Below, piece by piece: positions 7,498-14,839 of a stretch of DNA of 29,551 bases. The stretch is from NCBI GenBank assembly GCA_964629325.1, contig CAZVSC010000034.1, positions 1-29,551 on the forward strand, read 5' to 3'. Position 1 is the first letter of the stretch. Each line of letters begins with the position of its first letter. Under the pieces are notes generated by a model that saw only the letters and a list, made by a program, of their open reading frames with translations, did not search any database and was not told where the DNA came from. A program made the translations under genes and the position numbers. Source of the DNA: Eutrophocola sp964629325 (GTDB lineage Bacteria > Pseudomonadota > Gammaproteobacteria > Pseudomonadales > Pseudohongiellaceae).

Positions 7498-7977
7498 TTA
7501 CTTGTTCGCCGAGGCGGCCGCTTCACCTTCCTGGGCGATACGGTCGATCTCTTCCCTGAACTCGTTCAGGTCCTTGAAGCTGCGATAGACAGAAGCGAAG
7601 CGGACATAGGCAACCTCATCCAGCTTCTTCAGTTCATTCATGACCATTTCGCCAACCAGCTTGCTGGGAATTTCACGCTCCCCTGTGGCGCGCAGTTCAT
7701 GTTTGACATGGTTGATGGAGCTTTCCACCAGCTCCAGGCTGACCGGGCGTTTTTCCAACGCCTTCATCATGCCGGCTCGCAGCTTGTCTTCATTGAAGGG
7801 TTCGCGGTTGCCGTTGCCCTTGATCAGGCGCGGCATGACCAGTTCGGCGGTCTCGAAGGTCGTGAAACGCTCTTCACAGGTCATGCATTCGCGGCGCCGG
7901 CGCACCTGGTTGCCCTCGGAGACCAGTCTCGAGTCAATCACCTTGGTGTCTTCCGCATCACAGAAAGGACAATGCAT
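7498..7977 (-). CDS. nrdR: Transcriptional repressor NrdR
   Basis: A 159-residue nucleotide-sensing repressor of ribonucleotide reductase genes. The N-terminal zinc ribbon has Cys3, Cys6, Cys31 and Cys34 with the basic DNA-binding stretch GNQVRRRRECMTC between the pairs. An ATP-cone domain follows (about 49-139, beginning PRLIKGNGNREPFNEDKL), which binds ATP or dATP. The C-terminal tail is rich in Glu and Ala. It sits between glyA and ribD, as in many gammaproteobacteria. No nrd genes or obvious NrdR boxes were seen in this window, so its targets lie elsewhere. Confidence 0.96.
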   Translation of the reverse strand: MHCPFCDAEDTKVIDSRLVSEGNQVRRRRECMTCEERFTTFETAELVMPRLIKGNGNREPFNEDKLRAGMMKALEKRPVSLELVESSINHVKHELRATGEREIPSKLVGEMVMNELKKLDEVAYVRFASVYRSFKDLNEFREEIDRIAQEGEAAASANK

Positions 7978-8000
7978 ATGCTGCTACCCGGCGCCGGACC

Positions 8001-9263
8001 TTACGCCTTTTTATAAACGGGGAATCGCCCGCACAACTCCAGCACCTTGCCGCGAACCTCGGCAATCAGGCTTTCATTGTTAATGTCATCAAGAATATCA
8101 CACATCCAGTGCACCAACTGCGTCACCTCTTCCTTGCGGAAGCCGCGCGTGGTGACGGCGGGACTGCCGACACGAATGCCGCTGGTAACGAACGGCGGCC
8201 GGGGATCGTTGGGCACGGCGTTCTTGTTCACGGTGATGTTTGCCCGGCCCAGGGCCTTGTCGGCATCCTGCCCGGTCACATCCTTGTCCACCAGGCTGAG
8301 CAGGAACAGGTGGTCGTCGGTGCCGCCGGAAACTATCTTGAAGCCGCGTTCCATGAACACCGCAGCCATGGTGCGCGAATTCTCCAGGGTCTGTTTCTGG
8401 TAATCGATGAATTCTTTTTCCATCGCTTCCTTGAAGCACGCCGCCTTCGCGGCGATGACGTGCATCAACGGGCCGCCCTGGCTCTCCGGGAACACGGCAA
8501 AGTTCAGCCGCTTGTTCAGTTCCTCGTCATCACCCTGTGCCAGGATCAGACCGCCGCGCGGACCGCGCAGGGTCTTGTGCGTGGTGGACGTGGTGACATG
8601 CGCAATGTTGACCGGGCTGGGGTATACCCCTGCCGCGACCAGGCCTGCGATGTGCGCCATATCGACGACGAAGTAGGCGCCGACGCTGTCGGCAATCGCG
8701 CGCATTTTTTCCCAGTCGATGATGCGCGAGTAAGCGGAGAAGCCGGCCCAGATGACTTTCGGCTTGCTCTGTTTTGCCAGGTCCGCAACATTGTCGTAAT
8801 CGATCTCGCCAGTTTCCGGGTCGATGCCATACTGGACGGCATGGTAGATGCGCCCTGAAAAACTCACCGAAGCACCGTGGGTCAGGTGGCCGCCGTCGGC
8901 CAGGCTCATGCCCATGAAGGTCTCGCCCGGTTTCATCAGCGCCATGTACACGGCCGCGTTGGCCTGGGAGCCGGAATGCGGCTGTACGTTGGCAAAGCCG
9001 GCATTGAAGAGAGCCTTGGCACGCTCTATGGCCAGGTTTTCCACGATGTCGACGTACTCGCAACCCCCATAGTAGCGCTTGCCGGGGTACCCTTCGGCGT
9101 ACTTGTTGGTGAGGATGCTGCCCTGGGCTTCAAGCACCCGGGGGCTTGTGTAGTTCTCGGAAGCGATCAGTTCGATATGCTCTTCCTGCCTTTTGGCTTC
9201 TTTCTGGATGGCCGACAACAATTCTTCATCAAATCCTGCCAACTGCATTTGATCGTCCAGCAT
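8001..9263 (-). CDS. glyA: Serine hydroxymethyltransferase
   Basis: A 420-residue PLP enzyme interconverting serine and glycine with tetrahydrofolate, the main source of one-carbon units. The PLP lysine is Lys230 in TTHKTLRGPRGG. Other family signatures are ELIASENYTSP near residue 35, LTNKYAEGYPGKRYYGG and VDMAHIAGLVAAG. It is the first gene of the nine-gene minus-strand cluster. A purine-rich ribosome site (AGAGGAAAAAG) precedes the ATG at 9263. The 153-base gap to the divergent ettA should hold both promoters; I could not pick out a convincing PurR or MetR site. Confidence 0.97.
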   Translation of the reverse strand: MLDDQMQLAGFDEELLSAIQKEAKRQEEHIELIASENYTSPRVLEAQGSILTNKYAEGYPGKRYYGGCEYVDIVENLAIERAKALFNAGFANVQPHSGSQANAAVYMALMKPGETFMGMSLADGGHLTHGASVSFSGRIYHAVQYGIDPETGEIDYDNVADLAKQSKPKVIWAGFSAYSRIIDWEKMRAIADSVGAYFVVDMAHIAGLVAAGVYPSPVNIAHVTTSTTHKTLRGPRGGLILAQGDDEELNKRLNFAVFPESQGGPLMHVIAAKAACFKEAMEKEFIDYQKQTLENSRTMAAVFMERGFKIVSGGTDDHLFLLSLVDKDVTGQDADKALGRANITVNKNAVPNDPRPPFVTSGIRVGSPAVTTRGFRKEEVTQLVHWMCDILDDINNESLIAEVRGKVLELCGRFPVYKKA

Positions 9264-9416
9264 CTTTTTCCTCTTTCGGGCCTATAGTAGAATTCGGGGC
9301 TGGCTATTCTACCTTAAAAAAGAAGCATTTAGCCTCCCAAAACAGCCCTTGGCACGTAGCCATAGAGCACGACACATCCCGAACCCAGTCAACAACAAAT
9401 CCAGGTAAACCGGTAT

Positions 9417-11081
9417 ATGGCCCAGTTTGTGTACACGATGAATCGTGTGGGAAAAGTAGTCCCGCCGAAACGCGAAATCCTCAAGGATATCTCCCTGTCG
9501 TTTTTTCCCGGCGCCAAGATCGGCGTGCTCGGACTCAACGGCGCCGGCAAATCCACCCTGCTGCGGATCATGGCCGGCGTCGACAAGGATTACCTTGGCG
9601 AGGCGCGCCCACAACCGCAACTGAAGGTCGGCTACCTGCCCCAGGAACCGCATCTGGATGAAAGCAAGGATGTGCGCGGCAATGTGGAGGATGGCATCCG
9701 CGAGATCAAGGACCTGGTGGATGAATTCAATGCCATCAGCGATAAATTCGCCGAACCCATGAGCGATGACGAAATGAACGCCCTGCTGGAAAGGCAGGGA
9801 GAACTGCAGGGGCTCATCGATGCCACCGGCGGCTGGGAAATCGACCGCACGCTGGAAATCGCCGCCGACGCCCTGCGCCTGCCGCCGTGGGATACCCCGG
9901 TGAAAAACCTGTCCGGGGGCGAGAAGCGTCGTGTCGCCCTGTGCCGGTTGCTACTGTCCAAGCCGGACATGCTGCTGCTGGATGAGCCCACCAACCATCT
10001 CGATGCACTGAGCGTGGCGTGGCTGGAAAGATTCCTGCAGGAATATCCGGGCACCGTGGTGGCCATCACCCATGACCGCTACTTCCTCGATCATGCTGCC
10101 GGCTGGATCCTCGAACTCGACCGCGGTCACGGCATACCCTACGAAGGCAACTACAGCGACTGGCTGGCCGCCAAGGAGAAACGCCTGGAAGTGGAGGAGC
10201 GCCAGCAGGCCTCTCTCGACAAGGCCATCAAGGCGGAACTGGAATGGGTGCGCCAGAACCCCAAGGGCCGCCAGGCCAAGAGCAAGGCGCGACTGGCCCG
10301 TTTCGAGGAGTTGAGCTCGAAGGAATTCCAGACCCGCAACGAAACACTGGAACTGTATATCCCGCCCGGCCCGCGCCTGGGTGAAAAGGTCATCGAGGTC
10401 GATCACGTCAGCAAGGGCTTCGACGGTCGCGCCCTGATCACCGACCTGACCTTCAACATCCCGCGCGGCAGCATTGTCGGCATCATCGGCGGCAACGGCG
10501 CCGGCAAGACCACCTTCCTGCGCATGCTGGTCGGCAAGGAGCAACCCGACAGCGGCGAAATACGCATCGGCGAGACCGTGGACCTGGCCTATGTGGACCA
10601 GAGCCGCGACGAACTCGACGGCAAGAACACCGTGTGGCAGGAAATTTCCGGCGGTGTCGACAATATGCAGATCGGCAACTACGAGATCGCCTCGCGCGCC
10701 TATGTCAGCCGCTTCAACTTCAAGGGCTCGGATCAGCAAAAACTCGTGAAGGATTTGTCTGGCGGTGAACGCAATCGCGTACACCTGGCCAAGCTGCTCA
10801 AGCGTGGCGCCAATGTGCTGCTGCTCGACGAGCCGACCAACGACCTGGACGTCGAAACTCTGCGCGCCCTGGAAGAAGGCCTGCTGGCCTTCCCGGGAAC
10901 CGTGATCGTCGTGTCACACGACAGGTGGTTCCTGGATCGTATCGCCACGCACATCCTCGCCTTCGAAGGCGATTCGGAAATAATTTTTCATGAAGGTAAT
11001 TACACCGACTATGAAGAGGATCTTAAAAAGCGCAAAGGGGATATTGACCCCACGCGTATCAAATATACGAAACTCGCTTAA
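9417..11081 (+). CDS. ettA: Energy-dependent translational throttle protein EttA (ABC-F)
   Basis: A 554-residue ABC-F protein with two ATPase domains and no membrane segments. It binds the ribosomal E site and gates the first peptide bond according to the ATP/ADP state. The first Walker A is GLNGAGKST (about 39-47), with signature LSGGEKRRVALCR and DEPTNHLDALS. The second Walker A is GGNGAGKTT, with LSGGERNRVHLAKL and DEPTNDLDVET. The arm inserted in domain 1 and the basic linker (PKGRQAKSKARLARFEEL) that contacts P-site tRNA are both present. Length and order match EttA closely. It is a single-gene unit divergent from glyA, and the palindrome just after it (11095-11120) may end transcription. 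Confidence 0.96.
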   Translation: MAQFVYTMNRVGKVVPPKREILKDISLSFFPGAKIGVLGLNGAGKSTLLRIMAGVDKDYLGEARPQPQLKVGYLPQEPHLDESKDVRGNVEDGIREIKDLVDEFNAISDKFAEPMSDDEMNALLERQGELQGLIDATGGWEIDRTLEIAADALRLPPWDTPVKNLSGGEKRRVALCRLLLSKPDMLLLDEPTNHLDALSVAWLERFLQEYPGTVVAITHDRYFLDHAAGWILELDRGHGIPYEGNYSDWLAAKEKRLEVEERQQASLDKAIKAELEWVRQNPKGRQAKSKARLARFEELSSKEFQTRNETLELYIPPGPRLGEKVIEVDHVSKGFDGRALITDLTFNIPRGSIVGIIGGNGAGKTTFLRMLVGKEQPDSGEIRIGETVDLAYVDQSRDELDGKNTVWQEISGGVDNMQIGNYEIASRAYVSRFNFKGSDQQKLVKDLSGGERNRVHLAKLLKRGANVLLLDEPTNDLDVETLRALEEGLLAFPGTVIVVSHDRWFLDRIATHILAFEGDSEIIFHEGNYTDYEEDLKKRKGDIDPTRIKYTKLA

Positions 11082-11094
11082 TCTTAATCTTGGT

Positions 11095-11236
11095 GTGACT
11101 TTCTTTTAAAAGAAAGTCACCAAAGAAACCCGCCCCCGAACGCCAGGCCTGCGGCTACCCTCGCTCCAGACTTTTTCCGACGGACACGGCTCACGCGACA
11201 TCCTGTCGCGGAGCGCCTGAAAAGGCCATCCATGGC
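11095..11236 (-). repeat. Left arm of a composite inverted repeat, capped by a 26-base palindrome
   Basis: It begins with a perfect 26-base palindrome at 11095-11120 (half-site GTGACTTTCTTTT), 14 bases after the ettA stop. Read on the minus strand, it runs from CATGGATGGCC through GAGGGTAGCCGCAGGCC and CGGGGGCGGGTTTCTT into the palindrome. The same series, with substitutions, is found on the plus strand at 11454-11596. The hairpin AAAAGGCCAT/ATGGCCTTTT at 11221-11242 lies at its inner end. The palindrome could act as the ettA terminator. Confidence 0.7.
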
Positions 11237-11453
11237 CTTTTCGTCCTGGAAAAAGCCCTTCACTCGGCTGGCTCAGGGGGCATTCACCTTCGTTTTACGG
11301 CAGGTGGACAATCACAGACGCGACCTTGAGCTGATACTGTCAGCCGAATAGGTCGCTTACAAAAAGAGTGTTGAATCCTTAGAAGAGAGCTTTTATCGAA
11401 GCCCCAGGGCCCCGTAAGGCCTGCCGAGGAACAGGGGCATTGCAGGGGCAGCC
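11237..11453. other. Core between the two arms of the composite repeat
   Basis: About 215 bases without a supportable gene. An open frame on the minus strand through 11284-11598 crosses the repeat arms and has repeat-derived composition, so I do not accept it as a gene. Confidence 0.4.
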
Positions 11454-11596
11454 GGACATGGACGGCCGGCTGAGCGAAGTCGGAGGCAGGAGCCGACTCT
11501 CCGCGACCCGTCGCAAGGGTCCTGCGACGAGGGGAGCCGCAGGCCAGGACGCCCGGGGCAGGTTTTCTTGGGCACTTCTTTTTAAAAAGAAGTGCC
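11454..11596 (+). repeat. Right arm of the composite inverted repeat
   Basis: Plus-strand copy of the series in the left arm: CATGGACGGCC, then GAGGGGAGCCGCAGGCC, CGGGGCAGGTTTTCTT and a perfect 26-base palindrome at 11571-11596 (half-site GGCACTTCTTTTT). The half-site differs from that of the left arm, but each palindrome is internally exact, so the two strands of each stem changed together. That is the pattern expected if the hairpin itself is kept. Confidence 0.7.
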
Positions 11597-11625
11597 ATCC
11601 ATCCCGGCAGGGAAAAGCGGAAAAA

Positions 11626-11666
11626 CTCGGGGTTTCTTAGGTGTCATTCTTTTAAAAGAAAGTCAC
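11626..11666 (+). repeat. Third, degenerate copy of the palindrome end
   Basis: CTCGGGGTTTCTTAGGTG leads into a near-palindrome at 11641-11666 whose right half is AAAAGAAAGTCAC, identical to the right half of the palindrome at 11095-11120. The left half differs at three positions. Like the copy at 11596, it is followed by ATCCATCC. It lies between the composite repeat and the end of the lambda P-like gene and could serve as that gene's terminator. Confidence 0.55.
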
Positions 11667-11699
11667 ATCCATCCTTCCTAGAAGAGAAAATCTAAAAAA

Positions 11700-12404
11700 C
11701 TATTTTTTCAGACTTTTTCTTAACTCTGCCATCCGGCTTTTGTTATCTTCCAGGGAAAGTTTTTTTGCACTGCTTTCAGGAAGCGCCTCCGGTACGTGAA
11801 TCACGAGTTCCTCCCCCGCCAGCACCCGCTGGCACAACTTCCGGTAGTGGTTTTCAAACAGCGGGTAGATCCTGCTCTCGGGATTGTTTTCCAGTTCAAA
11901 CCAGCCGATGGCCTTGCCGGCGAGGTAGACAGCCGGATGTGACCATTTGTACTCTGCCTTGGGATGGGCAGCACAGCAGGCCTGGACATAGGCGTCGTGG
12001 GCGGCAGGCAGGCCGTGCTCTTCCAGGGCGCTTTCACAGGCCTCGATGATGGTGGCGACACTGGGCAGGTACTGCTGTGTCTTCACGACAATGCGAACAG
12101 CCTTGAGGATGATCGCCGGTGCGAACGGCGCCAGGCATTCCAGCCAGTATTTCTTGGCGATGCCGATGCTGCCTTCCTGCGCGTACGCCTTGTGGTACTG
12201 GTTGTGGTAGGCAAGCTCCAGCTCGGCAAATACCTGGTTGATCGCATCGACATGGTCATGGCCCTTGCCGCCGGCGCCCCGGCCCGGTGCCGCCGCAGCG
12301 GCAGCGCTGCCGGTTTTTTTCACCAGGCCCCTGGTTACGTTGTCGGTTAGTGTATCGGCTTTTTTCATCTGGCTGGAAACGCTAGTGGTCTCGTGAGGTA
12401 TCAT
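11700..12404 (-). CDS. Lambda P-like replication protein (putative DnaB helicase matchmaker)
   Basis: A 234-residue soluble protein. Pattern similarity to phage lambda replication protein P is seen across most of its length: a helix with INQVFAELELAY (lambda P has a similar INGVFSQL), a Trp-containing helix followed by QYLPSVATIIEACE (lambda P: FLPSPGQFVAWC), KWSHPAVYLAGKAIGW, a helix with FENHYRKLCQRVLAGEEL and a Pro-rich VPEALPE before a basic C-terminus. Lambda P recruits and loads DnaB helicase. Residues about 28-40 are a low-complexity Ala/Gly linker. ATG 12404 and the internal ATG 12368 (222 residues) are both possible and neither has a strong ribosome site. No phage genes surround it, so it looks like a resident chromosomal gene. 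Homology is judged by eye. Confidence 0.6.
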   Translation of the reverse strand: MIPHETTSVSSQMKKADTLTDNVTRGLVKKTGSAAAAAAPGRGAGGKGHDHVDAINQVFAELELAYHNQYHKAYAQEGSIGIAKKYWLECLAPFAPAIILKAVRIVVKTQQYLPSVATIIEACESALEEHGLPAAHDAYVQACCAAHPKAEYKWSHPAVYLAGKAIGWFELENNPESRIYPLFENHYRKLCQRVLAGEELVIHVPEALPESSAKKLSLEDNKSRMAELRKSLKK

Positions 12405-12437
12405 GGGAACGATTCACCGTTCAGGGTAAATCAGTTT

Positions 12438-13397
12438 ATGAGAACAATGCAGGCACTGCAATGGAACGGCACAAACCTTGCCGTCAACGAGGTCCCGGTG
12501 CCGGAACCGGCACAGGGAGAGGTGCTTGTGCGCCTGTCCCGTGCCGGCATCTGCAACACCGACCTGGAAATCATCCGCGGTTATTATCCTTTCAATGGCA
12601 CGCTCGGCCACGAGTTCGTCGGAGTCGTGGCCCAGGCGGAAGATGACAGTCTCGTCGGCAAGCGCATCGTTGCCGACATCAATGCCAGTTGCCACACCTG
12701 CAGGCTGTGCAGGGCGGGCCACCCACACCACTGTCTGAAGCGCACCGCCCTCGGCATCAAGGGACGGGATGGCGCTTTTGCCGAATACCTGACCACCCCG
12801 CGCGAAAACCTGGTACTGGTACCGGACAACGTTCCTGATGAGCAGGCCGTGTTTGCCGAACCCCTGGCTGCCGCCCTGGAAATCCAGGAGCAGGTGGACT
12901 TTTCAGCACACGGCACCGCCGCCGTGATCGGAGACGGCAAGCTGGGCCTGTTGATCGCCCTCAGCCTCGCCCACTCCGGCATCGAAGTAACGCTTGTCGG
13001 CCATCATGCTGAGCGCGCACAACTGCCCGGGCTCGAAACAGTTACGTTTTACAGTGAGCCGCCGGACCGGCAATTTCCCGTGGTAATCGAAGCTACCGGC
13101 AGCCCCGCCGGTTTTGCCGATGCCATGCACATGGCCGAGCCGCTGGGAACCCTGGTTTTGAAGTCCACCTACAAGGACCCGCTCAGCTTCAACCCGGCCG
13201 CGCTGGTGGTCAACGAAATCACACTGGTGGGCTCGCGCTGCGGCCCCATGGACAAGGCTGTTGCCATGATGGCCGCAAACGCCATCGATCCGTCGGTGCT
13301 GGTCCAGGAAACCTGCAAACTCGAAGATGCAGTCAGCGCTGTCGACCGGGCCGCCACGAAGGGTACACTGAAAATCCTGCTGGAAATGCCGCGATAG
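12438..13397 (+). CDS. Zinc-dependent medium-chain dehydrogenase (alcohol dehydrogenase-like)
   Basis: A 319-residue NAD(P)-dependent oxidoreductase of the MDR superfamily, related to threonine and alcohol dehydrogenases. Catalytic zinc ligands are likely Cys39 (GICNTDLE) and the GHEF pair His58-Glu59. The structural zinc lobe has Cys85, Cys88, Cys91 and Cys99. The Rossmann motif is VIGDGKLGLLIAL. It is a little shorter than classical zinc alcohol dehydrogenases (about 340-350). I chose ATG 12438, since the frame upstream of it overlaps the divergent gene; ATG 12447 is also possible. Only about 33-70 bases separate it from the lambda P-like gene. The substrate is unknown. Confidence 0.88.
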   Translation: MRTMQALQWNGTNLAVNEVPVPEPAQGEVLVRLSRAGICNTDLEIIRGYYPFNGTLGHEFVGVVAQAEDDSLVGKRIVADINASCHTCRLCRAGHPHHCLKRTALGIKGRDGAFAEYLTTPRENLVLVPDNVPDEQAVFAEPLAAALEIQEQVDFSAHGTAAVIGDGKLGLLIALSLAHSGIEVTLVGHHAERAQLPGLETVTFYSEPPDRQFPVVIEATGSPAGFADAMHMAEPLGTLVLKSTYKDPLSFNPAALVVNEITLVGSRCGPMDKAVAMMAANAIDPSVLVQETCKLEDAVSAVDRAATKGTLKILLEMPR

Positions 13398-13418
13398 TGC
13401 GGCAGCAAGGGAGGATAT

Positions 13419-14564
13419 TTATTCTGGCCGATCGGTCTTGCGCGAGCGACCCTGCTTGACCTCGTGGCCGCGGGAAGAAGAATGCTCCACGGTGGCCTTG
13501 CTCGGCACCGAAGAATAACTGATGACATTGTTGCGACCTGCGCGCTTGCATTCGTAAAGCGCATCGTCAGCCTTTTCCAGCAGGTCGAAGACATTGCCCA
13601 CTTCATCGGGATACGACGCAATGCCGATACTGACCGTTGAGCTGATGGCCTGGCCGTCCACATCGAAAGACGTGTTCTCGACAGCGTTGCGCAGGCGTTC
13701 ACCGGTTTCCTTGGCGCGGCTGGACGGCAGCTGCGGCAGCAAGGCCACGAATTCGTCGCCGCCGTAACGGCAGATAATGTCGGAGGTTCTCAGGCAGTCT
13801 TCAATGGCATTCGCCATGGAAACGATAAGCTTGTCGCCGGCCTTGTGTCCGTACTTGTCATTCACTTCCTTGAGATTGTCTGCATCGATCATCATCACGG
13901 ACAGCGGCTGGTTGTATTTCATGGCCACCTCAGCCGCCTTGTTGAACATCGGGATGAACGAACGCTTGTTCAGCAGGCTGGTCATCTCGTCGGTTTCCGA
14001 CAGTGCCTTGAACATCATCTTGCCGTAATGCACATCCGACGCCAGCATGGTAGTGATGTAGGCCACCAGCACAAAGGGAGAGAAATAGATCAGCATCTGG
14101 CTGAAACCGGCGAGGTCATAGGCCTGCCCGTTTTTCACGGCCAGGAATACATAGAAGGAGAAGACGAGAACGATTTCGAGCGTTGTCGTCACCTTGTCCA
14201 GCGTAATGGCGCTGGAAATGATCACGAGCAGGTACAGGTTGAGCAGGGGGCTGTCGATATTGCCCGTGTTCCAGAGCACCCAGGTGATGAACACGATCAT
14301 AACCCAGGTCTCGATAGCCAGCTTCCAGGCGTACTGGGGCGTATCGAGGTTGACGTAATTGAATCCCAGCACGAACACCGCGTAGAGCAGCATCGATACT
14401 GTCATCAGGAAGGGGTGGACGATTTCGGTGGCGGGGACGACGTAGTAAAGGATGACCAGTATCAGCAGCAGAAACTCGATTTCTGTCAGACTGCGGGAAA
14501 ATCCTTTCAGCTCGATTTGCTCGATATTCAAATCAAGTGAGGGATCCCTTTCATGCCTTTTCAT
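13419..14564 (-). CDS. Membrane-bound GGDEF diguanylate cyclase
   Basis: A 381-residue protein that should make cyclic di-GMP from GTP at the inner membrane. About five to six hydrophobic segments fill residues 30-195. The GGDEF domain begins near 210 with ALSETDEMTSLLNKR and has an intact GGDEF at about 268-272. An RxxD inhibitory site (RTSD, about 259-262) lies exactly five residues before it, so product feedback is expected. No EAL domain is present. The tail after residue 350 is Ser/Arg/Lys-rich. ATG 14564 has AAGGAAG at 14570-14576, which fits better than the TTG one codon upstream. It converges with the dehydrogenase gene on its left. The input signal is unknown. Confidence 0.92.
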   Translation of the reverse strand: MKRHERDPSLDLNIEQIELKGFSRSLTEIEFLLLILVILYYVVPATEIVHPFLMTVSMLLYAVFVLGFNYVNLDTPQYAWKLAIETWVMIVFITWVLWNTGNIDSPLLNLYLLVIISSAITLDKVTTTLEIVLVFSFYVFLAVKNGQAYDLAGFSQMLIYFSPFVLVAYITTMLASDVHYGKMMFKALSETDEMTSLLNKRSFIPMFNKAAEVAMKYNQPLSVMMIDADNLKEVNDKYGHKAGDKLIVSMANAIEDCLRTSDIICRYGGDEFVALLPQLPSSRAKETGERLRNAVENTSFDVDGQAISSTVSIGIASYPDEVGNVFDLLEKADDALYECKRAGRNNVISYSSVPSKATVEHSSSRGHEVKQGRSRKTDRPE

Positions 14565-14569
14565 CAAGA

Positions 14570-14576
14570 CTTCCTT
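14570..14576 (-). promoter_or_regulatory. Ribosome binding site of the diguanylate cyclase gene
   Basis: AAGGAAG on the minus strand, five bases before ATG 14564. The TTG at 14567 would be only two bases away, so the ATG is the better start. Confidence 0.6.
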
Positions 14577-14839
14577 ACTTGCCCGTTACCGAAACGACAG
14601 CATCACTGCAGAAAAGCGGTCATTTTGTGATAACTGTGTAAAAAGACAGCTACCGGGTTCGCAAAAGTTGCAATTGACCAGTTTCATTACACAACTGTTT
14701 TGACCATAAAATACTATTATTGCGAACCTTATGCCATGATTTTATTACAAAAATTAATTATCGGCCCAGGCAGACCACTGGCAATCCCCTTTCTGAATTA
14801 TTCCCCAATAACCTGCGTCGCAGCGCACGATGAATTCTG

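Noticed and set aside
11284..11598. 104-codon minus-strand frame
   Set aside because: It runs through the composite repeat and its residues come from repeat sequence, with no family resemblance.
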